64,000 nt of DNA from JAAXHF01 sp963665955 (GTDB taxonomy: Bacteria; Desulfobacterota; Binatia; Bin18): the NCBI GenBank assembly GCA_965231765.1, contig OZ246887.1:3410001-3474000 (forward strand), written 5' to 3'. The notes beneath the pieces were generated by a model. That model did no database searches. It saw only the letters and a program-made list of their open reading frames with translations, and had not been told where the DNA came from. Shown here piece by piece: positions 34,439 to 42,391 of the stretch (position 1 is the stretch's first letter; each line of letters opens with the position of its first letter). The position numbers and the translations under genes are program-made.

Positions 34439-35814
34439 GGCGTTGCCTCCATGTGGGCGAGAGGCAGCCCGACGGCCCGTTCAAGCTGGGCGCGACCTTT
34501 GTGGTAATTCGTCAACGCCTCGTGATACCTGAGCGTCGACAGCATGAGGGCTTTCTCTGCGGTAATGAGGGTTAAGAAATCCGTGATGCCCGTCTCATAA
34601 TTGGAGCGCGCAGCCGCAAGATTTTCTTCTGCTAGCGGAACAATTGAGTCCGCATAGAGCTGGGCGACATGCATGTTCTCTTGCACGGTGTGAGCGGCCT
34701 CATTCACGACAAAGTGGACCTGAGCGCGGTGCTCTTCGAGGCGGGCTTTTGTTTGCTGCTCCTCGGCTTGGGCTTCCCGCAGGGCCGCGTGTCGCCTGCC
34801 TAACTGGAGGGGGAAGTTGAGATCGACGCTGAGCATGGGGCGCAGGTCCTCTTTCTGCCGGAAGCTATTATAACCGCCTGAGACCGTCAGGTTCGGGAAA
34901 TAGTCGAGCTGTGCGAGCTTCACGTCAGTGCTCCGGGCCTCGACCTGGAGTGCTAGGGCGCGTAATGCAGGTTGGTGCTGGACGGCAGCAGCCTGGAGCG
35001 CCGCAATCGGAGGCATGCCCACGACGCTGGGAAGTTCGTTTGGGGGGGGAGGCAGAAAACTCTCAGGTGGACTATGCAGGAGAGTATTCATGCGGGCCAC
35101 CGTGACCGCTCGCAGGTGCTCCAAAACAATGCCACGGTGGGCTAAATGTTGCTGCTCGACTTCTGCTTGGAGCGTATCTTGTTTCGGGACAAGCCCAGTG
35201 GCATAGCGCGTTTCTGTCGTGCGCTGAAACTCCAGGAGCAAGGCGTGGTTGATCCGGTTGATGTCAATGGCGCGGTGCACAAAGTAGTAATCGTAAAAGG
35301 CGTGGTCGGTCGCTTCGATGAGCTTCAGACGGATGGCGTTCAGGTCCTCGCCGACAGCTTGGGCTTCGCTGTGGACGACCTCTCCCCTAAGACGCAGCGT
35401 GCCCGGCCAGGGGAAACGCTGTGAAAGCTCAAGCCGTTGTCCAAAGTCGAGGGTGCTTGCCCCGATGGTAGCTGGGGCGAGACCATACGAGAACGTGGGG
35501 TCATCGAGCGCGGTGACTTGCGGATAACGCTCTATGGCCGCTTGCCATGCACTCTGCATTGCGGCCAAGGTCGGGTTACGGTCTAGCACGGCTTGTCGCA
35601 CTGCTGTAAGATTGAGCTCAGTTCGCCCGTCGAAGGGGAAGGCGTGCTCTCCGAGTGAGTTGGTCGTCTGCGCAGGAATCGACGAGACGTCTATTGATTG
35701 AGGACGAAAAGGTCCTCGTGCCTGCGCTACCTGTGTGCTCGAACAGCCTGCACTTATTGTGCTGACACAAAGCAAAAATGCAAAGTGCAGTGTGGGGATG
35801 GCACTTTTGAACAT
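34435..35814 (-). CDS. cusC: Outer-membrane efflux lipoprotein, TolC family
   Basis: 459 residues from the ATG at 35814, with GGGAGA just upstream; the frame opens earlier but without signal or ribosome site. The signal ends in the lipobox ISAGC, as expected for CusC-type lipidated channels. Two OEP repeats with long amphipathic helices follow, e.g. RNPTLAAMQSAWQAAIERYP and LVPKQDTLQAEVEQQ. It is the first gene of the cusCBA operon, with overlaps to cusB. The 170-base gap upstream separates it from the Cys-rich secreted protein gene on the same strand. Confidence 0.9.
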   Translation of the reverse strand: MFKSAIPTLHFAFLLCVSTISAGCSSTQVAQARGPFRPQSIDVSSIPAQTTNSLGEHAFPFDGRTELNLTAVRQAVLDRNPTLAAMQSAWQAAIERYPQVTALDDPTFSYGLAPATIGASTLDFGQRLELSQRFPWPGTLRLRGEVVHSEAQAVGEDLNAIRLKLIEATDHAFYDYYFVHRAIDINRINHALLLEFQRTTETRYATGLVPKQDTLQAEVEQQHLAHRGIVLEHLRAVTVARMNTLLHSPPESFLPPPPNELPSVVGMPPIAALQAAAVQHQPALRALALQVEARSTDVKLAQLDYFPNLTVSGGYNSFRQKEDLRPMLSVDLNFPLQLGRRHAALREAQAEEQQTKARLEEHRAQVHFVVNEAAHTVQENMHVAQLYADSIVPLAEENLAAARSNYETGITDFLTLITAEKALMLSTLRYHEALTNYHKGRAQLERAVGLPLAHMEATP

Positions 35815-35983
35815 CTGGTTTCTCCCTGTTTGCCCCGTGGAACAGCAACACACCATAGGTTTTTGTCAACACAAGGCGTGGGACAGTATCGGGAATGAAC
35901 ATAGGCATGCCCAATCCCGTCACGGCCCCGGAACGAATGTGAGCGACAGCGTCACTCGCTTCGTTGTTGAGAAGACCGAAATG

Positions 35984-36358
35984 TCAAATCAGGTAGGAAC
36001 AGTTTTGCAGAAAAATGGGAGGGGCCGTCTGGAACGGACACGACCTCTGTTTTCGGAGTCTGACTGAGGAATCTTGACGGAAGCCAGTGGGCTCGACAAT
36101 CGCAGGGAGCGCAACCAGAGCAGGTTGGTAGGTCGTGTTTCCCCAAGGGAGCCGATTGCCGTGAAGAGGCTCGCTTGCAATGCACTGAACATCACAACAG
36201 GAATTGTCTTTTTGGTGTAAGCTGCACGGGCGCTCCTCATTCAGGCCCTCGCAGTGGTCGATGTTACAAAAATACAGGAGTCGTCCCGACGCACTAGACG
36301 AAGCGAGGAGCGTAAGAGCCACAAGAACGGTAAGGAACTGCTTCCGCATACTGTTCAC
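35984..36358 (-). CDS. Cys-rich secreted hypothetical protein
   Basis: 124 residues if the GTG at 36358 is used, or 121 from ATG 36349. A signal peptide-like N-terminus (MRKQFLTVLVALTLLASSSAS) is followed by a Cys/His cluster: FCNIDHCEG, CSLHQ, SCCDVQC. Another Cys pair falls near the C-terminus. The family is unknown to me. The gene lies upstream of cusCBA on the same strand, and its thiols would suit periplasmic Cu/Ag binding, or oxidative folding as an alternative. No good ribosome site is visible. The function is inferred from context only. Confidence 0.55.
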   Translation of the reverse strand: MNSMRKQFLTVLVALTLLASSSASGRLLYFCNIDHCEGLNEERPCSLHQKDNSCCDVQCIASEPLHGNRLPWGNTTYQPALVALPAIVEPTGFRQDSSVRLRKQRSCPFQTAPPIFLQNCSYLI

Positions 36359-36459
36359 TGTACTCTATTTCTTTTCCCATGGCTAGACTAACTGGGCCAA
36401 GAGCCTCGCTTCCTACCAGGATTTCCTATACGCAGACGTCTAGGAAAGGGGCACGTACG

Positions 36460-37314
36460 ATGGCAACGCAGACTCCCATAATTGACTCCCAAGTCCATGC
36501 TTACGAGCGGGATCGGCCTGAGCGTCCGTGGAGCAACTCCCTGCCGGGGCCGGCCGAGGTCACCGGTGACGATATGGTGGCCGCGATGGACGCGGTCGGC
36601 GTGGCTGGGGCGTTGCTGGTTTCACCCTTCACTATGTACCGCTACGACGCCAGCTATGCCCTCGAAATCTACGCAAAACATCCGGGTCGGTTCGGCTTGA
36701 TCAAGCCCTTCAATCCGCACTCAGAAGCGGTCGCTGACGAGATCGCGGAGTGGGCCGGGACACCGGGGGTGGTCGGCGCCCGCCTCATGTTCACGTCCCG
36801 GTCACGCGAAGCCGACGATCCGGGTCTCAATCGCATCTTCGCCGCCGGGGCCAAAGCGGGGATTCCGGTGAATGTGTTGTGCTGGGGCAAGCTGTCTCTC
36901 TTACGTGACCTGGCCCGCCGCCATCCCAACACCCAGATCGTGGTCGATCATGTGGGTCTGAGCCAACCCTTCAAGCCTCCAGCACCGCCCGAACCATTCG
37001 CCGAGCTGGCCAGCGTGGTTTCGCTGGCGGCATGCGACAACGTCGCGATCAAGATTTCCGGCGCGTGTACCCTGTCCCATCAGCCCTTCCCCTACCCGGA
37101 CATCTGGGAGCCGCTGGGCAAGATCTTCGACGCGTTCGGTTTCGACCGCTGCATGTGGGGCACCGACTGGACCCGAGCCGTGGACTTGTTGACTTACGAG
37201 CAAGGCGTTGAGGCGTTCCGGGTCACTGACCAGCTCACGGATTCCGAGCGTTCGGCACTCATGGGCGGGAGCCTGGCGAAGATCTACAACTGGTCGCCTG
37301 ACATGGGTGGGTAG
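36460..37314 (+). CDS. Amidohydrolase family protein (amidohydrolase 2)
   Basis: 284 residues from ATG 36460, preceded by AGGAAAGGGG; an upstream frame back to 36379 lacks conservation. The metal-site start IIDSQVHAYERD, the strand VVDHVGLSQ and WGTDWTRAV near the end are those of PF04909 lactonase/decarboxylase-type enzymes. It is not closely similar to the 25073-26170 family member. Third codon positions are strongly G/C, richer than in the cus genes, so it may be recently acquired. Two DUF1329 genes converge on it. Confidence 0.88.
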   Translation: MATQTPIIDSQVHAYERDRPERPWSNSLPGPAEVTGDDMVAAMDAVGVAGALLVSPFTMYRYDASYALEIYAKHPGRFGLIKPFNPHSEAVADEIAEWAGTPGVVGARLMFTSRSREADDPGLNRIFAAGAKAGIPVNVLCWGKLSLLRDLARRHPNTQIVVDHVGLSQPFKPPAPPEPFAELASVVSLAACDNVAIKISGACTLSHQPFPYPDIWEPLGKIFDAFGFDRCMWGTDWTRAVDLLTYEQGVEAFRVTDQLTDSERSALMGGSLAKIYNWSPDMGG

Positions 37315-37333
37315 ATAGCGGAGGCATAAGCGC

Positions 37334-37376
37334 TCCCCGTGGACCGGGGAAGGGGGCTGTGTCTGATCGAGACACA
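37334..37376. terminator. Two hairpins between convergent genes
   Basis: TCCCCG/CGGGGA (37334-37339, 37345-37350) and TGTGTCT/AGACACA (37358-37364, 37370-37376), each with a 5-base loop. They lie between the amidohydrolase and DUF1329 genes. No T-run follows, so termination is only suggested. Confidence 0.35.
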
Positions 37377-37423
37377 CAACGGTGTCTTATCGTCTTATCT
37401 TGAGGGGGGCTGCGTGTCTGGGC

Positions 37424-38683
37424 TTATTTCCCCTGCAACAGCAGCGTCATCACGCTAAATTTATTGGCACTCATTGGCCGATTGATGAAAATCTTATAGA
37501 TCTCAAACGTGTTGGCCCGCTGCAGCTGGTAGTCGATTGATCCCTGAGCCGCGATCTGGGCAAACCACTCCTTGTTATCCCACGGATCGTACTCCGGGTG
37601 ACGAGGAACGACAAGAAACGTCCGCTTGTGCTTGCCGTCGTGACCGTAGGTCAGGGCGTACAGCGGCAGGGCGGTCTGAACATCTATGTACAGCACCCGA
37701 CGGCTGTACATGGGGTGGGCACTCTTGGGTTTGCCTTCGACAACGACCGCTAGGCGCAGCTCCCACGGATCGACCGGATACCAGTTGGCCTTGCCGCCCC
37801 AGGTCGGCTTATCGGCTTTAATCGGGCCGGGGGACAGCACGACTTTTTCTTCAACAAAGGTCCACTCGTAGTCGGCGATATAGCCCAGAAAGCCGCCCCG
37901 GTCTTCAATCAGCAAGACGCCCCGCTCGGGCGAGACATACGGATTATACACAACCTTGCGCGTCCGCCGACTCTGGGGGTCATACGCCCACTGTTCGTGC
38001 GGCTGGGCGTCATTGTCATAGGTGATACCGACCAGCTGACTGCCCTCCATGTCAGAAGGTGCCAGCATCAGCGAGTAGTTCTTTGAGAAGACGCCGTGGC
38101 GTTCCCACTGGGCAACATTCCAGGCAGGATCGGGGCGGTGCATGCCGTACCGCATCAAAAATGAAAAGCGCTCGCTACGCTCGATCGTGCCGCTGTCGTT
38201 CAGGAGTGCATTAATGGCCCACATCTGGCTGGTATCGCCCTGGTCACGATAACGCAGATTCCACACCGCCTTGAGGCCGGCTTGGGGATCGTCGGCCTTC
38301 AGGATGGGAAAGGGCAGGCCGGACACATAGTTCTGGAGGATATCTTCGCCGACGACCACCCCTTCAGCGTGTTGCAGGGTGGCGTCGAGAAACGCCTGAC
38401 GGGTCGGAAGATTGGTCGTTTCTTGGACGCCGATCGAGAAATCTCCGGCGCCGATATAGCTAAGGATCTCGGGCGGCAGCACCGCAGCAGCGGCGCTGAC
38501 ATTCGTACTGTCCAGGGTCATGCCGGGGCGGACGCCCGCGACCTGGGGGGTGCCCTCGGCGTAGGGGAAAAAACGCTGCATTATGCGCTGACGGGAAGAA
38601 TCCGTCTGCGCCTGCGCTTGGTCAGTTAGCAGCCAAAGCCCAATCCCGAGTCCGAGACATACAGTCCACCATTGCCTCACCAC
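37424..38683 (-). CDS. DUF1329 family exported protein
   Basis: 419 residues with a signal peptide ending in AQAQT. The start is a GTG pair at 38683, with AGGAGGAG close upstream. DUF1329 (PF07044) proteins resemble LolA/LolB-like lipid-binding folds and often accompany hydrophobic-substrate transport or degradation genes. Family-like features are the repeated dyad of aromatic-rich strands, YDPQSRRTRKVVYNPY, and the DVQTALPLYALTYG region. It follows its paralogue by 8 bases, so they form a two-gene operon. The exact role is unknown. Confidence 0.8.
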   Translation of the reverse strand: MVRQWWTVCLGLGIGLWLLTDQAQAQTDSSRQRIMQRFFPYAEGTPQVAGVRPGMTLDSTNVSAAAAVLPPEILSYIGAGDFSIGVQETTNLPTRQAFLDATLQHAEGVVVGEDILQNYVSGLPFPILKADDPQAGLKAVWNLRYRDQGDTSQMWAINALLNDSGTIERSERFSFLMRYGMHRPDPAWNVAQWERHGVFSKNYSLMLAPSDMEGSQLVGITYDNDAQPHEQWAYDPQSRRTRKVVYNPYVSPERGVLLIEDRGGFLGYIADYEWTFVEEKVVLSPGPIKADKPTWGGKANWYPVDPWELRLAVVVEGKPKSAHPMYSRRVLYIDVQTALPLYALTYGHDGKHKRTFLVVPRHPEYDPWDNKEWFAQIAAQGSIDYQLQRANTFEIYKIFINRPMSANKFSVMTLLLQGK

Positions 38684-38691
38684 TCTCCTCC

Positions 38692-40014
38692 TCAGCGCCG
38701 TCCACTGACCATATTGCGTAGCGAGTAAAACTGTTTGGCCCGCCCCGCCGAGAAGAGGCGCTTCATCACATAACAGTGAGAGTAGGTTGCGTGTGGCTTC
38801 TTGGCATTGATGTCGGTCTCGCCGACATGAATGAAGACATGGTGGCCGACATTGTTGGAAAAATCCTGTGTGAGGAAGGGCGCCTGCATGGCGGTCTCGT
38901 GGGCATAACTCTCCGAGTACTTCAGAAAGTGCTGACTCAACCGCAGCAGCTGGTCGTCTTGCCGATCAAAGGCCACCATCCACAGCGTCCAATAGGTTTC
39001 CGTATCGATGAAGACGATCTTGTGGCTGTAGGGATGATCTGCGCTCTTGGGGTCGATGAGCAGCACGTGGGTGTCGCGGACCTCCCAGCGCGTCTTGTTC
39101 GGCACCCATAAGTGAGGCCCGCCGGCCGCCGGGTTGGTGGCCACGTTGATGGTCGCCAGTACCTTCTTGCGCCCCAGATAGGTCCAGTTCTGCTCATAGA
39201 CCTTGCCGCCAAAACCCATCATGTCTTCTGGGGTGAAATCCATCCCCATCATCTCGCTGGTGCGCTCTGAGGCCAGGGTCCGGCGGGGTTTGCGCTGGGC
39301 GGGCAGATACATCCAGCCGCTGTCTTCTTTGTAGTGATCGACGTAGGTGATGGACAGGTTCTTGGCCCCGGCCATATCCCGGGGGGAGCGGAACTCCATC
39401 AACATCTTGCGGCGGACCTCTTCATACCCCGGCACCAGGCAGTTCGCGCCGCGCGCATATTCGGCACTGACCCCCGTAAACTCGTATTCCCGATCCAGTT
39501 GGCCGTGTTCGCTACGCGACCATGCCACCATGGGCATCATATAATCATCCTGCCCGGGTCGCCACAGCATATTCCAGATGACCTTGACCGCCGCCTGCGG
39601 GTCCTCGGGAGCGATCGTCGGAAATGGAAAGCCGCCGCCCTTGAAATCGACCAGCACGCCTTGCTCATCCAGCGCGTAGCCGGACGGGACATTTTGGCCC
39701 CACTCGGGCGGCGGCGGATACTCACCCGTCGAGGCAATTTCCATCTCCATGTCATCAAAGAAATAGTACGCCCAGACCGACTGGGGAATGAACGGCTCGA
39801 GCGCCTGGCGGTCTGGCAAGCCCAGGGTTTGGCCGGGGGCAAACGTCGGCGGGGTGTCCCGATATTGTTCGAGCCAATCCACCACGGCTTGATAGCTCTG
39901 CCCCTCGGCGGCGCGGGCGGGGGCAGGCGTAACCCAACTCCCCACCAGGATGAGAGCGGCCAAGAGACATACCAGCTGCGGGACGGGCTGTTGACGTTTT
40001 CCTTTTTCGCGCAT
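38692..40014 (-). CDS. DUF1329 family exported protein
   Basis: 440 residues from ATG 40014, which has AGGAGG 5 bases upstream; the open frame continues to 40281 but that part overlaps a gene remnant and crcB. The signal peptide ends APARAAEG. The core matches its neighbour: YLPAQRKPRRTLASERTSEMMG, DFTPEDMMGFGGKVYEQNW, then TRWEVRDTHVLLIDP. DUF1329 proteins are thought to handle hydrophobic ligands in the periplasm or outer membrane. GC content is high, as in the amidohydrolase at 36460. The two paralogues have diverged well beyond a recent duplication. Confidence 0.82.
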   Translation of the reverse strand: MREKGKRQQPVPQLVCLLAALILVGSWVTPAPARAAEGQSYQAVVDWLEQYRDTPPTFAPGQTLGLPDRQALEPFIPQSVWAYYFFDDMEMEIASTGEYPPPPEWGQNVPSGYALDEQGVLVDFKGGGFPFPTIAPEDPQAAVKVIWNMLWRPGQDDYMMPMVAWSRSEHGQLDREYEFTGVSAEYARGANCLVPGYEEVRRKMLMEFRSPRDMAGAKNLSITYVDHYKEDSGWMYLPAQRKPRRTLASERTSEMMGMDFTPEDMMGFGGKVYEQNWTYLGRKKVLATINVATNPAAGGPHLWVPNKTRWEVRDTHVLLIDPKSADHPYSHKIVFIDTETYWTLWMVAFDRQDDQLLRLSQHFLKYSESYAHETAMQAPFLTQDFSNNVGHHVFIHVGETDINAKKPHATYSHCYVMKRLFSAGRAKQFYSLRNMVSGRR

Positions 40015-40081
40015 GCGTTCCTCCTTACGGCACTGCTGCACGTCCGATATTGGCAGGCAGCATAGCAAACCAGACGATAAA

Positions 40082-40195
40082 AGAATATGCCGGCAGTTTC
40101 GCCTGACCTTGGCCGTGCTCGGTGCCTTTACGGCGCTGGCGGCGGCCATCATCGGCTTTGCGCTGTGGGACCGGCGGACCAAGTACTCTCGTGAC
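40082..40195 (+). pseudogene. Remnant of a C-terminal membrane anchor
   Basis: In the 193-base gap between the DUF1329 and crcB genes, the plus strand reads RLTLAVLGAFTALAAAIIGF and then ALWDRRTK. This is a clear transmembrane helix with a charged end. It resembles the C-terminal anchor of coiled-coil membrane proteins that I recall as common in environmental genomes. The upstream coiled-coil part is missing and the frame runs on into the antisense of crcB. I read it as a decayed fragment, not a gene. Confidence 0.4.
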
Positions 40196-40207
40196 TGTTC
40201 GCGGCGT

Positions 40208-40588
40208 TTACGACCCGAGAATGCCTCTTCCAAGAGCGATTCCCAGAAAGACACCCAGCAAACCAATGGCCACACTGCCAAACAGCTTCACAAACGCCAA
40301 CAGGAAATTCCCATCCTGCAATAGCCCAAGGGATTCATAGGTGTAGGTCGAGAAGGTTGTATACGCTCCCAGAAAGCCGACGGCGAAAAAGAGGCGATAA
40401 GGAGACTGGAGAAGATCACGATGGGTGAGCACAATCATCACAAAACCCAGCAGGAAACTGCCGCTGACGTTGGCAATAAATGTTCCGTAGGGAAACGCCG
40501 TGCCATATCGCTGGGCTGCCCATTCCGCGACTAGCGCTCGCGCATTTGCCCCCAGAAAACCGCCCAGGCCAATTAAGAGATACTTCAC
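40208..40588 (-). CDS. crcB: Fluoride channel CrcB/FluC
   Basis: 126 residues, four helices, the usual size of the dual-topology fluoride exporter. Signature residues are present: Asn40 in FIANVSG, and GAYTTFSTYTYE at 74-85 with the Phe box. The start is a GTG with AGGAAG upstream. The 33-base gap to the preceding gene leaves no room for a fluoride riboswitch, so expression probably follows the upstream genes. Confidence 0.95.
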   Translation of the reverse strand: MKYLLIGLGGFLGANARALVAEWAAQRYGTAFPYGTFIANVSGSFLLGFVMIVLTHRDLLQSPYRLFFAVGFLGAYTTFSTYTYESLGLLQDGNFLLAFVKLFGSVAIGLLGVFLGIALGRGILGS

Positions 40589-40614
40589 TGTCCGCTTCCT
40601 GTCTTCCCCTTTTC

Positions 40615-40644
40615 TTACGTTTTACTCTTCAGCATAAAACGTAA
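40615..40644. repeat. Inverted repeat TTACGTTTTA/TAAAACGTAA
   Basis: A perfect 10-bp inverted repeat (40615-40624, 40635-40644) with a 10-base loop. It spans the stop codon of the cupredoxin-like lipoprotein gene and uses the same ACGTAAAA core as the intergenic elements at 6036 and 6959. Confidence 0.55.
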
Positions 40645-41389
40645 AAACAAGTTCCTGGTGTCCCTTTTTCTCAAGCGTGAGTCGCTGCTCCTGTGTCCCA
40701 AACCGCTCATGCCACGCTACGATAACATAATCGCCGGGAGGAATGTTTGGCAAGGAAAATGAGCCTCCGGCATCAGTCACTGCAAAGTACGGATGATCAA
40801 AGACACCCACATACGCACGCATCCAGCCATGAATATCACATCTAATTGGAATGCTGTTCTCTGGCGTTTGTATGCTGATCGTCCGTGACGCGCCCTTCAC
40901 GCCGAGGCTAAAATTCCACGGGCGGGCGTGCTGCGGCAAGCCGTGCACGTTATGGGCGGTAGGGTCGCTGTTGAGAAACTGAAGCGGCTGGTCCACGCGG
41001 ACGGCCATGATCCGGGGTAAAAACAGACAGCCTTTCTGGTTACTTTTCACTGTCTCTTCCGGGACAGCAAAGACTCGGTCGCCTAAGCCTTTTTTGATGA
41101 ATACCACCACATTTTGGAGTTTGCCGTCGTGGACAAGCACGTCAGTAGTGTATGGCAGGCCATCCGGATATTGAGCGGCACACGCAGGCCAGCCGCCGAG
41201 TTGCTGTGTTGTTTGATCTGGAATAGTTCCTTCAAAACGAACCTGTCCCGAGACGGTCCCAACCGTTGAAAGGTCGAGCGGCGTGGGGGTACGAGGTGGT
41301 TTTGGGGTGGATGGGGTGTTGCAGGCGGAAAGCGTAAGGAGCAATGGACAGATTCCCCTGATCAGTATCCGGAAAACAGGATGCCTCAT
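40622..41389 (-). CDS. Cupredoxin-like lipoprotein with carboxypeptidase-type beta domain
   Basis: 255-residue predicted lipoprotein (lipobox LTLSAC, Cys23). A first beta domain starts GTVSGQVRFEGTIPDQ. A cupredoxin-like segment follows with possible type 1 copper ligands: His in TAHNVHG, then Cys, His and Met in IRCDIHGWMRA. The end, FAVTDAGGSFSLPNIPPGDYVIVAWHE, is a carboxypeptidase-regulatory-like fold. It may carry electrons or bind copper in the periplasm. It lies 9 bases after the 2-hydroxyacid dehydrogenase gene and 33 bases before crcB, all on the minus strand. Confidence 0.75.
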   Translation of the reverse strand: MRHPVFRILIRGICPLLLTLSACNTPSTPKPPRTPTPLDLSTVGTVSGQVRFEGTIPDQTTQQLGGWPACAAQYPDGLPYTTDVLVHDGKLQNVVVFIKKGLGDRVFAVPEETVKSNQKGCLFLPRIMAVRVDQPLQFLNSDPTAHNVHGLPQHARPWNFSLGVKGASRTISIQTPENSIPIRCDIHGWMRAYVGVFDHPYFAVTDAGGSFSLPNIPPGDYVIVAWHERFGTQEQRLTLEKKGHQELVFTFYAEE

Positions 41390-41398
41390 GCTGTCTTT

Positions 41399-42382
41399 TC
41401 ACGGCACAAGTCCGCGCCGGCGCGCTTGCACCTCTTCCAGGTTCGGGCAGTTGATAGGAGGCTGGCCGGCTCGAATACGGTTGACGTTTGCGGCAAGACC
41501 ACGGGCGATGTCGTTATATGACAGGTCTGTCACACCGGCGGTGTGAGGGGTGGCGATAACATTATATTGAAAGAGTGGGTCTTCCGGGTCGGTCGGTTCG
41601 TCCCAAAAAACGTCCAACCCTGCGCCGGCAATGTGTTTCTGGGCCAAGGCTTCAACCAGGGCAGTATGGTCAATGACTGGGCCACGCGCGACATTAATCA
41701 GGAATGCTTTCTGCTTCATCCGCGCAAAAGCGTCAGCATTCATCATCGCTCGGGTTTCTGAAGTAACGGGAAGTGCTAAGACCACAAAATCTGCTTGTTC
41801 CAAGACCTGCGGGACGGCGTCTTGGCCACCCAGAAAATCGAGTCCCAGCTCTTGTTTGAGTACCTCAGACGGATGCTGTTTGATGCCGAGCAAACGGACC
41901 TGAAAGTGCTGCAAGCGCACGGCGAGCTGGGCGCCGATACTGCCCATACCAAGAATAGCAACAGTCTTGCCCATCAGGGCTGTGCCCATTGGTGCGCCAA
42001 AGATGCGCTTCTGGACGTTTTCCTGAGCTTTTGGATATTTGCGGGCCAGGGCGAGCATCAGAAAGATTGCATGTTCGGATACCGATGCGGCGTTGCCTGC
42101 TCCTTCGTGGCCAGGCACGTTGGCAACATAAATGCCCCGTTGTGTTGCGGCAGGAATGTCAACGCCTTCAATACCGACCCCAAATTGATTGATGAGCGTT
42201 GCTGAGGTGTTGCCAATCACTTCAGCCCCAACCCGGTACATGGCCGGGACGAGCACGTCAACTTGTGCTGCGCGGGTGACGACTTCCTCAGCTGGACAAG
42301 AGATAATGGTATCTTCGGGCAGATGGTTGCGGAGCGTTTCTGCGCAATGCGGGAAATGAGTGGTGCAGATCATGACCTTCAT
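41399..42382 (-). CDS. D-isomer-specific 2-hydroxyacid dehydrogenase
   Basis: 327 residues from ATG 42382; a TTG at 42391 is closer to the AAGGA and is also possible. It is an NAD-dependent oxidoreductase of the phosphoglycerate/glyoxylate reductase class. The dinucleotide motif is GMGSIGAQ. The active-site Arg is in NVARGPVIDHTALVEAL, and the His in ATPHTAGVTDLS. It sits immediately after the AcoX-like gene and so in the same operon as the E1 genes. It could reduce the 2-oxoacid used by that complex, but that is inference. Confidence 0.9.
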   Translation of the reverse strand: MKVMICTTHFPHCAETLRNHLPEDTIISCPAEEVVTRAAQVDVLVPAMYRVGAEVIGNTSATLINQFGVGIEGVDIPAATQRGIYVANVPGHEGAGNAASVSEHAIFLMLALARKYPKAQENVQKRIFGAPMGTALMGKTVAILGMGSIGAQLAVRLQHFQVRLLGIKQHPSEVLKQELGLDFLGGQDAVPQVLEQADFVVLALPVTSETRAMMNADAFARMKQKAFLINVARGPVIDHTALVEALAQKHIAGAGLDVFWDEPTDPEDPLFQYNVIATPHTAGVTDLSYNDIARGLAANVNRIRAGQPPINCPNLEEVQARRRGLVP

Positions 42383-42391
42383 TGGTAGCAA

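Noticed and set aside
40013..40324. 103-codon plus-strand ORF containing a membrane helix, considered as a real gene
   Set aside because: Only the helix looks like protein; the end is antisense to crcB and the start overlaps the DUF1329 ribosome site. Reported as a remnant instead.
40589..40621. Fluoride riboswitch before crcB
   Set aside because: The gap is 33 bases, too short for the known riboswitch fold.
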